A DNA stretch of 64,000 nt from Polaromonas sp. SP1 (GTDB lineage: Bacteria > Pseudomonadota > Gammaproteobacteria > Burkholderiales > Burkholderiaceae_C), in contig NZ_CP031013.1 of the NCBI RefSeq assembly GCF_003711205.1, positions 4,443,494 to 4,507,493 on the forward strand, in the 5' to 3' direction. The stretch's first letter is position 1, and each line of letters opens with the position of its first letter. The position numbers and the translations under genes are program-made. Shown here in pieces: positions 18,627-26,856 of the stretch. A model generated the notes under the pieces. That model saw only the letters and a program-made list of their open reading frames with translations. It was not told the origin of the DNA and made no database searches.

Positions 18627-20042
18627 TTACAGCGAGTAGTACATGTCGAATTCGATGGGGTGGGTCGCCTGGCGCAGGCGGGTCACTTCACCCATCTTCA
18701 GTTCAATGTAGGCGTCGATCATGCTGTCGGTGAACACACCGCCCTTGGTCAGGAAGCTGCGGCCCACGTCGAGCGCGTCCAGCGCCTGGTCCAGGCTGTG
18801 GCAAACGGTTGGCACTTTTGCATCTTCCTCGGGCGGCAGATGGTACAGATCCTTGGTGGCGGCTTCGCCGGGATGGATCTTGTTTTCCACGCCGTCCAGG
18901 CCGGCCATCATCAGGGCCGAGAAGCCCAGGTACGGGTTCATCAGTGGATCAGGGAAACGCGCTTCGATACGGCGGCCCTTCGGGTTGGCGACGTAAGGGA
19001 TGCGGATCGATGCCGAGCGGTTTTTGGCCGAGTAAGCCAGCTTGACCGGTGCCTCATAACCAGGAACCAGGCGCTTGTAGCTGTTGGTGCCGGGGTTGGT
19101 GATGGCGTTCAGGGCGCGGGCATGCTTGATGATGCCGCCGATGTAGTACAGGGCGAAATCAGACAGGCCGGCATAGCCGTCGCCGGCGAACAGGTTCTTG
19201 CCGTCTTTCCAGATGGACTGGTGAACGTGCATGCCGGAGCCGTTGTCGCCCACGATGGGCTTGGGCATGAAAGTGGCGGTCTTGCCGTAGGCGTTGGCCA
19301 CGTTCTGCACCACGTACTTCAGGACTTGCGTCCAGTCGGCGCGCTGAACCAGCGTGCTGAAACGGGTGCCGATTTCATTCTGGCCGGGGCCGGCCACTTC
19401 GTGGTGGAACACTTCGACGGGGATGCCCAGCGATTCGAGGATCAGGGCCATCTCGGCGCGCATGTCTTGCGTGCTGTCGACCGGGGGAACCGGGAAGTAG
19501 CCGCCCTTGACGGTCGGGCGGTGGCCACGGTTGCCGCCTTCGAGCTTGGCGCCCGAATTCCAGGGGGCTTCGTATTCTTCGATCTTGAAGAAGGTGCCCG
19601 ACATGTCGGTGTTCCAGCGCACGTCGTCAAAAATGAAGAATTCCGGCTCAGGGCCGAAGTAAGCGGTGTCGCCCAGGCCGGAGGCCTTCAGGTAGGCTTC
19701 TGCGCGCTGTGCGATGGAGCGCGGATCGCGGTCGTAAGCCTTGCCGTCGGCAGGCTCGAGCACGTCGCAGCTCATGAACAGCGTGGTTTCTTCAAAGAAG
19801 GGGTCGATGTTGGCCGTCTTGGGGTCAGGCATCAGTTGCATGTCGGAGGCTTCAATGCCCTTCCAGCCGGCAATGGAAGAACCGTCAAACGCGTGGCCCG
19901 ACGTGAATTTATCTTCGTCAAAGTGGGACACGGGCACGGTGACGTGCTGCTCTTTGCCCCGGGTGTCGGTGAAACGGAAGTCAACGAACTTGACTTCGTT
20001 TTCCTTGACCATTTTCATGACGTCTGCGACGGTCTTTGCCAT
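18627..20042 (-). CDS. glnA: type I glutamine synthetase
   Basis: A 471-residue GSI-beta-type enzyme that forms glutamine from glutamate, ammonia and ATP. Visible are [14 protein letters not shown] (catalytic Asp region), [11 protein letters not shown] and [13 protein letters not shown] (metal-site residues), [24 protein letters not shown], and [10 protein letters not shown] with the tyrosine that is adenylylated in this subclass. ATG 20042 follows CAGGAG and gives the standard length; the longer frame to 20207 runs through the promoter. It is controlled by a sigma-54 promoter and NtrC-type sites upstream and ends at a strong terminator. Confidence 0.98.
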   Translation of the reverse strand: MAKTVADVMKMVKENEVKFVDFRFTDTRGKEQHVTVPVSHFDEDKFTSGHAFDGSSIAGWKGIEASDMQLMPDPKTANIDPFFEETTLFMSCDVLEPADGKAYDRDPRSIAQRAEAYLKASGLGDTAYFGPEPEFFIFDDVRWNTDMSGTFFKIEEYEAPWNSGAKLEGGNRGHRPTVKGGYFPVPPVDSTQDMRAEMALILESLGIPVEVFHHEVAGPGQNEIGTRFSTLVQRADWTQVLKYVVQNVANAYGKTATFMPKPIVGDNGSGMHVHQSIWKDGKNLFAGDGYAGLSDFALYYIGGIIKHARALNAITNPGTNSYKRLVPGYEAPVKLAYSAKNRSASIRIPYVANPKGRRIEARFPDPLMNPYLGFSALMMAGLDGVENKIHPGEAATKDLYHLPPEEDAKVPTVCHSLDQALDALDVGRSFLTKGGVFTDSMIDAYIELKMGEVTRLRQATHPIEFDMYYSL

Positions 20043-20096
20043 CAAAATCTCCTGTTGCTGGATGGGTGGTTGAAAATTCTCTTCGGGCTTGTTGAA

Positions 20097-20112
20097 TGCA
20101 CTTTTTGTGCCA
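20097..20112 (-). promoter_or_regulatory. sigma-54 promoter of glnA
   Basis: Minus strand TGGCAC-AAAAA-GTGCA matches the -24/-12 consensus TGGCAC-N5-TTGCA with one mismatch and the correct GG-to-GC spacing. It lies 55 bases upstream of the glnA start and predicts transcription beginning at about 20085. Confidence 0.85.
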
Positions 20113-20221
20113 AAGCCATTGGCTGCCCAGATTGACGCCAAGCCTCGGATTGTGCCGTTATCTGGCTTCAGTTCCCGCCTTGGGCGGGCTGAAAACGCAA
20201 AAAACACTCCGCGGTAACGAA

Positions 20222-20265
20222 TGCACCATTAAAGTGCATCACCATAAAAGCGCCAATTTGGTGCA
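20222..20265. promoter_or_regulatory. two NtrC enhancer-like sites upstream of glnA
   Basis: Two 17-bp dyads fit TGCACC-N4-TGGTGCA: TGCACCATTAAAGTGCA (20222-20238, one half-site mismatch) and AGCGCCAATTTGGTGCA (20249-20265). Their centres are 27 bases apart and lie about 110-140 bases upstream of the sigma-54 promoter, the usual enhancer geometry. The second ends 6 bases from the stop of the neighbouring gene. Confidence 0.75.
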
Positions 20266-20270
20266 AAAAG

Positions 20271-21095
20271 TCAGCGCACCAATTCGGGGCCAAATTTCAG
20301 GTCGAATTGATGCAGCCCGGCCAGCATGGCTGGATAGGCCAGGTTGACCGCTTCCGGCGCGCCTTTGACGCCCAGTTCAATATGGCGGCCGTATTCGGGG
20401 TGGTCCACGCTGGGCAGGCTGAACACTTTCACGCCGGCATGCGCCGCTTCAATATCGAGCATCAGCGGCGTAAGCATGGCTTCCATGGACCCAAAAATGA
20501 TCACCGACTTTTCGGTGTAAGGCGACTTTTGGTGCAGGTGGGCGTACTGCTGGTCCAGCACCCATTCGATCATCGGCCAAGCCATCACCGGGAAGCCCGG
20601 AACGAAGTGAACCGCGCCCTGCCCCGCCCGGCAGGTAAAACCGGGGATCTTGTTGTACGGGTTCGGAATGATCTCGGCGCCTTCCGGGAACACGCCCATG
20701 TTCAGGCGGTGGATGTTGTCGTCGCGGTCGGGCTCATAAGGGGTGCCCTGCTCTTTGGCCACGTCGGCCATGCGCTCCAGGATCAGGGTTTTGGCCGTGG
20801 GATGCAACGCCAGGCCAACCCCCAAAGCCTTGGCCGCGCATTGCCGGGTGTGGTCGTCCGGCGTGGCGCCGATGCCGCCGCAGGAAAACACCACGTCGCC
20901 GCTGCCACGCGCCGCCGCAAAGGCGCGCGCCAAAGTGGCCGTGATGCGTGCCGGGTCGTCGCCCACGTAATCGGCGTAGGCCAGCTGCAGGCCGCGCGCG
21001 CCCAGCAGTTCAATGGTTTTGGGCAGGTGTTTGTCGGCGCGTTTGCCCGAGAGGATTTCGTCGCCGACGATGATGAGGCCGAAGTGAGAGGTCAT
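20271..21095 (-). CDS. CinA/MoaB-like molybdopterin-binding domain protein
   Basis: A 274-residue protein of the competence/damage-inducible CinA N-terminal (MoCF-binding-like) family. It shows FGLIIVGDEILSGKRADKH, then the signature FSCGGIGATPDDHTRQCAA, and PNPYNKIPGFTC. It has no C-terminal nicotinamide-nucleotide amidase domain of full CinA. The family has a molybdopterin-binding fold, and the function of stand-alone members is uncertain. It lies 11 bases downstream of the EI24 gene on the same strand, so they probably share a transcript. Confidence 0.85.
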   Translation of the reverse strand: MTSHFGLIIVGDEILSGKRADKHLPKTIELLGARGLQLAYADYVGDDPARITATLARAFAAARGSGDVVFSCGGIGATPDDHTRQCAAKALGVGLALHPTAKTLILERMADVAKEQGTPYEPDRDDNIHRLNMGVFPEGAEIIPNPYNKIPGFTCRAGQGAVHFVPGFPVMAWPMIEWVLDQQYAHLHQKSPYTEKSVIIFGSMEAMLTPLMLDIEAAHAGVKVFSLPSVDHPEYGRHIELGVKGAPEAVNLAYPAMLAGLHQFDLKFGPELVR

Positions 21096-21106
21096 GTTGG
21101 GTGAGT

Positions 21107-22036
21107 TCAGGGCAGAGGTATGTCAGGCTTGCCGCCCAACGTGCCGAAGCTGGGGGCGGGCCCGGGCAGGGCTTCGGGCGCCAGCTCGGTTGCTATTGAT
21201 TTGATAGCGTCCTGTGCAAGCGGATCGGGGGTCAGGGCATTGTTTTTCTTGCGAAGCTGCTCCAGCGCGGCCAGCGTGTAGTGGGCAAACCAGAGCGAGG
21301 AAAAGGCAAACACCAGCGTGTAGATCCAGATCGCCACCGGCACCAGGATGGGCGCCATGGCCACAAACATCGCGCCCGAGGCCCAGATCAGGCTGGGCGC
21401 GGCGCCCAGGTAGCCGCTGATGACGCCGATGGCCAGCAGCGGCGCGCGGTGCTCTTTGAAAATCTGGCGCCGCTCTTCGCTGCTGGCGTGGTCGACCAGC
21501 GCATCGTAGGACATGACGCGGTACGTGAGCCAGCCCCAGATCAGCGGCGGCAGCACCAGGATCAGCGGCGGGATCAGCCACAGCGGAATCGACACGGTGA
21601 GCGCCACCGCGGCCAGCGAGGTTGAGCCCAGCGACCAGAACAGGCTGGCGACCATCGAGCCGCCCTGCTTGCGTTCAAGCTGCGGAAAGCGCCGCTCGGC
21701 CACCAGCGCCACCATGGCCGGCGTCATGAGGATGGCCACAAAAAGCAGCGCGGTGATCACGATGACCGGAATCGCCATGAAGAGCAGCAGCGCCGGCGCC
21801 AGCACCATGCGCAGCCCGCCCAGGCCCAGGGTTTCGAGCCAGCGGACCATGGTGTTGACGAGTTCGTAGTTGCCGAGCTGGGAGCGGATCGCTTCGACCG
21901 CATCGCTCCAGAAGAAGTACCCCAGGCCCAGGGAGATCGCTCCCATGATGATCAGGGGCAGCACTGACAAAGCGATGACCCGTGGGTGAAGGCAGTACAT
22001 CGCGGCGCGCCAAAAAGCGTCAAGGAGTTTGCTCAT
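21107..22036 (-). CDS. EI24-domain (CysZ-like) inner-membrane protein
   Basis: A 309-residue polytopic protein. MSKLLDAFWRAAMYCLHPRVIALSVLPL starts the EI24/CysZ family domain, followed by long hydrophobic helices (MVLAPALLLFMAIPVIVITALLFV, then SLAAVALTVSIPLWLIPPLILVLPPLIWGWLTYRVMSYDALVDHAS) and a C-terminal charged tail. CysZ is a sulfate transporter, but this homologue is not the close CysZ type, so transport of sulfate is only a possibility. Residues DAIKSIA in the tail are encoded by a 17-bp palindrome repeat. Confidence 0.85.
   Translation of the reverse strand: MSKLLDAFWRAAMYCLHPRVIALSVLPLIIMGAISLGLGYFFWSDAVEAIRSQLGNYELVNTMVRWLETLGLGGLRMVLAPALLLFMAIPVIVITALLFVAILMTPAMVALVAERRFPQLERKQGGSMVASLFWSLGSTSLAAVALTVSIPLWLIPPLILVLPPLIWGWLTYRVMSYDALVDHASSEERRQIFKEHRAPLLAIGVISGYLGAAPSLIWASGAMFVAMAPILVPVAIWIYTLVFAFSSLWFAHYTLAALEQLRKKNNALTPDPLAQDAIKSIATELAPEALPGPAPSFGTLGGKPDIPLP
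21192..21208. repeat. 17-bp palindromic repeat inside the EI24 gene
   Basis: GCTAT-TGATTTG-ATAGC, an exact match to the GCTAT-N7-ATAGC family found at six places in the window. It is in frame within the EI24 coding sequence and adds residues to the poorly conserved tail. Confidence 0.75.
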
Positions 22037-22078
22037 GCCGAAAGGATACCCTTACTTAACGGCAGGCAGATTGCACGT

Positions 22079-23137
22079 TCAGGCTTTGCCGAAGAGGCGC
22101 TTGAGGCCAATCCATTGTTGCGACCAAAAGCCTTTGCCGTATTGGCGATTGGCTTCGACCTGGTCGCGGATACCGGTCGGGTCATAGCGCTGCTCAAAAT
22201 TCACCGTACCAAACAACATATCCCACCAGGGCAGCAACACGCCAAAGTTGTGGCCACCCAACCTGACGGCCCCCACGCTTTTCACTTCGTGTAATGCGCT
22301 GCCCCCCGAGGGGGCTAATTTTCCTTGGGGCGGCCCGGCGGAAAATTGTCCGTCCTGCGCTGGTTTCACCTTGACCGGCGTCTCATGCCCAATGCCGATG
22401 CTGTGGTGCAGCCTGTGAAAGCGCGGGCTGACCCACAGGCGCTCGCCGATGCGGCCGAACCACAGGCGCACATTGGCGTGCTGAAAGCTCTCACTGAGCT
22501 GGGTGAACGCGACGATGGCCACGAACTGGCCGGGCGGCACGCCGATAAGCTGGGCCACCAGCACGACGATGGCGTCGACCAGGATGTCGTCGAGCAGGTG
22601 GTTGCGGTTGTCGCTCCACATCGTCATTTGCCGCTGCGCGTGGTGCAGCGAATGCAGGCGCCACCACCATTCGATCTGGTGCTGGCCGCGGTGCGTCCAG
22701 TAGGCGACAAAGTCAAACACGACGAGGTACATCAGCAGGCTGACGACCGCGTGGTCGGTGACGCCCGGCCAGAGCTGGTCGAGGTGGAAGGTGCCGTAGC
22801 CGGCGGTGCGCAGCGCGCCGAAGGCTTCGTCGAACCACGGATCGAGCGTGAAAAAAAGCGCGAGGCGGAAAAAGCCCAGCCGGTGGATCAGCGTGTACAG
22901 CACATCGGTGCGGATGGTGGCGCGGTCCGTCACCGGCTCTACCGGCCGCCAGCGCTGCAACGGGCCGATGATGGCCAGCAAAATCAACACCTGCAGCACC
23001 CCCACCATGAACCAGGCGGTGGCGCCGTAGCCGTCTTCCAGCAGGTTGCCCATGCCCAGCGCAAACATGACGGGCTGCACGGCCGCTTCAAACAGCCATT
23101 GCTGCGCCGTCGAAAAAATATCGCTGAACCAGTCCAT
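22079..23137 (-). CDS. sterol desaturase / fatty acid hydroxylase family protein
   Basis: A 352-residue di-iron membrane hydroxylase family protein. Hydrophobic helices are followed by the three histidine clusters HRGQH, HSLHH and HRLHH (YWTHRGQHQIEWWWRLHSLHH ... HRLHHS), which hold the di-iron site. Between GIGHE and NFGVLLPWWDMLFGT, a normally short conserved loop, an extra stretch of about 28 residues (from KPAQDGQFSAG to KSVGAVRLGG) is encoded by a G+C-rich repeat element (22268-22345). The insertion keeps the frame; whether the enzyme remains active is unknown. The polysaccharide deacetylase gene ends 5 bases upstream on the same strand. Substrate unassigned. Confidence 0.88.
   Translation of the reverse strand: MDWFSDIFSTAQQWLFEAAVQPVMFALGMGNLLEDGYGATAWFMVGVLQVLILLAIIGPLQRWRPVEPVTDRATIRTDVLYTLIHRLGFFRLALFFTLDPWFDEAFGALRTAGYGTFHLDQLWPGVTDHAVVSLLMYLVVFDFVAYWTHRGQHQIEWWWRLHSLHHAQRQMTMWSDNRNHLLDDILVDAIVVLVAQLIGVPPGQFVAIVAFTQLSESFQHANVRLWFGRIGERLWVSPRFHRLHHSIGIGHETPVKVKPAQDGQFSAGPPQGKLAPSGGSALHEVKSVGAVRLGGHNFGVLLPWWDMLFGTVNFEQRYDPTGIRDQVEANRQYGKGFWSQQWIGLKRLFGKA
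22268..22345. repeat. G+C-rich repeat inserted in frame in the sterol desaturase gene
   Basis: The segment GGCCCCCACGCT ... TGCCCCCCGAGGGGGC ... GGCCCGGCGG closely matches the right copy of the repeat at 14935-15150 read on the minus strand. It forms the hairpin GCCCCC-CGAG-GGGGC and falls exactly in the stretch where the protein departs from its family. Confidence 0.75.
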
Positions 23138-23142
23138 GGGCT

Positions 23143-24072
23143 TTATTTTGCAGGCTTGGCCGGGGCGGAGCCGGCTTGCGCGTCAATCCACGCCTTGTAC
23201 TGGGGGTGTTCGCGCAGGGTCTGGAAACAAAAGCCGCGCGCCTGCAGGCCGGTGATCAGCGGCTCCAGCACCTTGGGCGCCCACGGGTCCTTGCGCGACC
23301 AGATGCCCAGGTGGGCCAGCAGGATGTCGCCGGAGCGCACATCACGCAGCGCCTTCTTCAGCAAAAAGTCATTGGGGTATTTTTCGCTCGCCAGCTCGTC
23401 ACCCAAAAAGCCGGCGGGCGACCAGCCCACGTGCTCATAGCCGCAGGACTTGGCAGCCGCCAGCAGCGCAGGCGAGGTCTTGCCGCCCGGCGCCCTGAAG
23501 AGCGGCAGCGTTTTCTTGCCGGTGATGGCTTCGAGCCGCCTGGCGGATTTGCCGATTTCTTCGCAATACTGCGCCGCCGACCAGGTGAACTCCTTGCCCT
23601 CCAGCGGGCCCGCCGACGGCCGCATCCTGAACTGCTGCTGCGCGCCGGGCGCAGCCGGCACATCACCGCGCCAATAGACGTGGTCCCAGGTGTGCGAGGC
23701 GAACTCATGGCCTTCCGCCGCCCGCGCCTTCCACCACGGCGCCCATTGCGCGCCCAGGCTGCCGTCGCCTTCCTGTGTGCGCTCGTTGGCCGCAAAAAAC
23801 GTGACCTTGACCTGGTGTTTGTTGAGGATCTCGGCCATCAGCGGCGCGACGGCCATGTGGCCGGTGTCGAGCGTGAGGTAGACGGGTTTGCAGGCAGCGG
23901 CTGCCGGCTGCACCGGGCCCTGCATGACGATTTTTGGGTCTTTTGTGCCTGCAGCCCAAGCGGGGCATGCGCAGGCAGCTATTAAAACAATAGCAGGCAG
24001 CAGGGTTGAGCGAGCCTGCCCGGCCCGCTCAAGCCGCTTACCGGGGTGCGTGGTCGAGGGTCCAGACACCAT
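23143..24072 (-). CDS. polysaccharide deacetylase family protein
   Basis: An exported protein of about 309 residues with a signal peptide (LLPAIVLIAACACPAWAAG). The NodB-type domain starts VYLTLDTGHMAVAPLMAEIL and continues VTFFAAN, EFASHTWDH, LFRAPGGK and ILLAHLG. In the usual TFDDG motif the second Asp binds metal; here it is Thr (TLDTG), while the histidines of HTWDH remain. It probably removes acetyl groups from an envelope polysaccharide, with an unusual metal site. ATG 24072 has GGAAAG 7 bases upstream; it overlaps the preceding gene end by 35 bases, so the two are likely coupled. A palindrome repeat (23978-23994) encodes part of the signal peptide. Confidence 0.88.
   Translation of the reverse strand: MVSGPSTTHPGKRLERAGQARSTLLPAIVLIAACACPAWAAGTKDPKIVMQGPVQPAAAACKPVYLTLDTGHMAVAPLMAEILNKHQVKVTFFAANERTQEGDGSLGAQWAPWWKARAAEGHEFASHTWDHVYWRGDVPAAPGAQQQFRMRPSAGPLEGKEFTWSAAQYCEEIGKSARRLEAITGKKTLPLFRAPGGKTSPALLAAAKSCGYEHVGWSPAGFLGDELASEKYPNDFLLKKALRDVRSGDILLAHLGIWSRKDPWAPKVLEPLITGLQARGFCFQTLREHPQYKAWIDAQAGSAPAKPAK
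23978..23994. repeat. 17-bp palindromic repeat inside the deacetylase signal peptide
   Basis: GCTAT-TAAAACA-ATAGC, an exact member of the GCTAT-N7-ATAGC family. On the minus strand it is followed by TGCCTGC and, 18 bases on, GCAGGCA, a possible second hairpin. Together they encode the hydrophobic core of the signal peptide. Confidence 0.7.
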
Positions 24073-25099
24073 GGGGGCTCTTTCCAACATTCACCTGGCG
24101 AACGATCTTGCGCGTCGCCACGTCGATCACCGTCAGCTTGCGCGCCCAGCGCGAGGTCACCAGTATCTGCTTGCCGTCGCGGCTCACGTCGATGCAATCG
24201 GGGCCGCCCGGTGCGGGGTAGTTGTCGACGACTTCCAGGGTTTGCAGGTCGATCTTGCTGATGCTGTTGGCCACGCGGTTGCTGACCAGCACATGGCGCT
24301 TGTCGCCAAAGGCGCGGAAGGCATGCGCGCCGGCGCCGGTCTTGATGGTCTTGGTGCGAACCGGCTGCGCGCCGCTCACGTCATACACCTCGACCGCGTC
24401 GCCGCCCGTCAAACCCACCAGCATGAATTTGTCGTCGGCCGTGCCGTACACATCGGCCGGGATGGAGCCGGTTTTGGTGCGCCACTTGACGGCCTGCGTA
24501 GCCAGGTCGATGGAGATCAGCTCGTCGCTGTCCTGCATGGTCGAATAAATCGTGGTGCTTTTGCTGTCTATCCACAAATGGCTGGGCGTCTTGCCGGTGG
24601 CCACACGTTTGGCCAGCGTGATCTCTTTGCCGTCCCACTTGTAGATGTCGATGTGGTTCAGGCGGTTGGCGGCCGTGACGAACCACCTCATGTCGGGTGA
24701 AAAGCGCAGCTGGTAGGGGTCGAGGATGCCGCGGATGGTGCGCTGCACTTCGGCGGTCTTGGGGTCGATGAAGGTCAAAGAGTCCGACAGCGCGTTGGCG
24801 ACGATGACCGACTTCTCGTCGGGCGTGAGGTACAGGTGGTGCGGCTGCTTGCCGGTGGCGATGCGCCGGGTTTCCGTCCAGGTCGCGGGGTTGATCACGC
24901 TGACGGTGTCGTCCAGCGAGTTGAGCACGAAGACGGGGCTGGACATGGCGGCGGACGCGGCAGGCGCAACAGACGCAGAAGCGGCCCGGGAAGGCGCCGA
25001 TGCGGCCTGGGGAGGGGTCTGGGCCGTGGCGGTGAGGCACATCAGCAAACCGGTCAAGACACACAGCCGGGGAGCGGCTAAATAGGCGAAAACATTCAC
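24038..25099 (-). CDS. exported YVTN-type beta-propeller protein
   Basis: A 353-residue protein with a signal peptide (APRLCVLTGLLMCLTATAQ), an Ala/Ser-rich linker, then a seven-bladed beta-propeller of the YVTN/cytochrome D1-like family. Repeats show NSLDDTVSVINPATWTETRRIATGKQPHHLYLTPDEKSVIVAN, then DSLTFIDPKTAEVQRTI and LTVIDVATRKIVRQVNVGKSPHGVWTL. No haem-binding CXXCH is present, so it is probably a periplasmic scaffold or binding protein rather than a nitrite reductase. It overlaps the deacetylase start. Confidence 0.85.
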   Translation of the reverse strand: MNVFAYLAAPRLCVLTGLLMCLTATAQTPPQAASAPSRAASASVAPAASAAMSSPVFVLNSLDDTVSVINPATWTETRRIATGKQPHHLYLTPDEKSVIVANALSDSLTFIDPKTAEVQRTIRGILDPYQLRFSPDMRWFVTAANRLNHIDIYKWDGKEITLAKRVATGKTPSHLWIDSKSTTIYSTMQDSDELISIDLATQAVKWRTKTGSIPADVYGTADDKFMLVGLTGGDAVEVYDVSGAQPVRTKTIKTGAGAHAFRAFGDKRHVLVSNRVANSISKIDLQTLEVVDNYPAPGGPDCIDVSRDGKQILVTSRWARKLTVIDVATRKIVRQVNVGKSPHGVWTLDHAPR

Positions 25100-25258
25100 A
25101 AAAACAGTCTTTCTACGTGCAACCGGTTAGTGTAGCGGCGCGGGCTTGGGGCATGCCCCTAAAAGCCCCCAAATGCCCTCCAATGCTGGCAATTTCCGGC
25201 CCCTGCAACACCCAATGCGCCAAACACCCGGTTCGTTTACATCCTTTACGATGCTTCG

Positions 25259-26077
25259 ATGAACCTGACAAGCGAGTTGGTAGAGATCAAGGGTGTGCGG
25301 CTGGAGACACAGCGCATCGCCGGTCGGGCCGATTTGGCCCCCATCGTTTTTTTGCACGAAGGCCTGGGCTCGATCGCTTTGTGGACGCAGCGCGGCCTCG
25401 GTTGGCCCGAGGCCGTGTGTGCCGCCACCGGCCGGGCGGGCATCGTGTATTCGCGGCGCGGCTACGGGCAGTCAGACCCGGTGCCCGATGTACGCGGCGA
25501 ATCCGGTGAATCGGGCGGCCGACGCACCGGCCGGCTGCTGCCCGACTACATGCACCGCGAAGCCTGGGATGTGCTGCCCGCACTGCTCGAAGCCTTGCAG
25601 ATCCACAACCCGGTGCTGCTGGGCCATTCTGACGGCGCGACCATCGCCCTCCTCCACGCCAGCCGGCACCCGGTGGCGGCATGCATCGCGATGGCGCCGC
25701 ATGTGGTGGTGGAAGACATTGCGGTGCAGGCGATTGCCCAGGCGACCGTGGCCTTTGAATCGGGTGGCCTGCGGGAACGGCTGGCGCGTTACCACGCCGA
25801 TGTCGACGTCGCCTTCTGGCAATGGAACGATGTCTGGCTGTCAGAGGCGTTTCGCAGCTTTGACATCCGCGAAGACTGCCGCCGCATCAGCGCGCCGCTG
25901 CTGCTCATTCAGGGCCTGGACGACGAATACGGCACGATGCGCCAGCTCGATGAAATCGCCCTCGCGGCGCCGCATGCGCAGCAACTGCGGCTGGCAGCCT
26001 GCGGGCATTCGCCGCAGCGCGACCAGGCCGGCCAAACGGTGGAGGCAATCACCGGTTTCCTGAAAACCGTGGACTGA
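25259..26077 (+). CDS. alpha/beta hydrolase
   Basis: A 272-residue soluble alpha/beta-hydrolase. Landmarks are the oxyanion region VFLHEGLGSIALWT, the nucleophile elbow GHSDGA, an acid LLIQGLDDEYGTM and the catalytic histidine in ACGHSPQRDQ. HEGLGS at the oxyanion position is found in a subgroup of betaproteobacterial hydrolases. It is transcribed away from the beta-propeller gene and followed by a two-hairpin repeat. Substrate unknown. Confidence 0.88.
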   Translation: MNLTSELVEIKGVRLETQRIAGRADLAPIVFLHEGLGSIALWTQRGLGWPEAVCAATGRAGIVYSRRGYGQSDPVPDVRGESGESGGRRTGRLLPDYMHREAWDVLPALLEALQIHNPVLLGHSDGATIALLHASRHPVAACIAMAPHVVVEDIAVQAIAQATVAFESGGLRERLARYHADVDVAFWQWNDVWLSEAFRSFDIREDCRRISAPLLLIQGLDDEYGTMRQLDEIALAAPHAQQLRLAACGHSPQRDQAGQTVEAITGFLKTVD

Positions 26078-26103
26078 ACCCGTTCAATGCCGGCGGGCGA
26101 TTT

Positions 26104-26159
26104 GCTATATTTTTGATAGCTACCAGCCCAGTCGGTACCTGGGCTGGAGGCCGATTTTG
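26104..26159 (+). repeat. two-hairpin dispersed repeat after the hydrolase gene
   Basis: GCTAT-ATTTTTG-ATAGC (26104-26120), then stem CCAGCCCAG...CTGGGCTGG (26123-26147) and GGAGGCCGATTTTG. It is the clearest full-length copy of the element, located between convergent genes, where it may act as a terminator. Confidence 0.75.
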
Positions 26160-26198
26160 CTGAAATTTTTCTGCCGGCAGGCGCAGCCGGAAAATCGC

Positions 26199-26792
26199 TC
26201 AGCCAGCCTTCACTTCGACGTGATACGCCGCCCACGGACACCACGCAAAACGCTCGGGCAAGGGCTTGGCCATCACGTCGGCAAAGCGGTCGGCGTCATA
26301 CACCGCCCACAGCGGGCCCAGCCCGCCCAGCGACAGCGGCTGGCCGTCGATGTGCGTGGCGACGATGGGCCGGTATTTGCGCAGGTCGGCTGCGGTGATC
26401 TGCGCGGCGTAGCCGTCGATGGCGCGCACAAACACGGTCATGCCGTCCTTGAGCGTCACGCCGGCGGCCTTGAGCACATCGGCCAGCAGCGGCCCTTTGA
26501 GGCTGTGGGCCTGGCTGTCGTACTCCAGCGTCGGCTTGATGGTGACGGCCGGCATCGCGGCGATGGCGGCGAAGTCAAAGGCATGGGCCTTGTCAAAGCC
26601 GACTTTCTGCTTGGCCAGCAGCTGGTCGAGTTTCGGGTCCAGCGCGCCGCGGTTGCCCGCGCCGATCAGGCCGCTGACCGTCAGGAGCACCGGTCCGCGC
26701 ACGGACTTGGGGGCGTGCTGCGCCAGGGCAAATGTGGGGGCGGCTACGGCGCCGGCAGCGGCGGCACCCAGGAATCGACGGCGTTGGTTCAT
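26199..26792 (-). CDS. exported molybdopterin-binding oxidoreductase-like protein
   Basis: A 197-residue protein with a twin-arginine-like leader (MNQRRRFLGAAAAGAVAAPTFALA). The mature part contains the sulfite-oxidase-type molybdopterin fold remnants: TVSGLIGAGNRG, then YDSQAHSLKGPLLADVLKAAGV and VFVRAIDGYAAQITAADLR, RYRP-like RKYRPIVATHIDGQPLSLGGLGPLWAVYD. It is short and lacks the cysteine ligand of full enzymes, as do other small proteins of this family. Function beyond a periplasmic location is not clear. Confidence 0.8.
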   Translation of the reverse strand: MNQRRRFLGAAAAGAVAAPTFALAQHAPKSVRGPVLLTVSGLIGAGNRGALDPKLDQLLAKQKVGFDKAHAFDFAAIAAMPAVTIKPTLEYDSQAHSLKGPLLADVLKAAGVTLKDGMTVFVRAIDGYAAQITAADLRKYRPIVATHIDGQPLSLGGLGPLWAVYDADRFADVMAKPLPERFAWCPWAAYHVEVKAG

Positions 26793-26856
26793 GCTTTTCC
26801 TCCGGTTGATGTGTCGGTGATGAATGGGCCTCTGAGCTGGCAGCGTAGCGCTTTGT

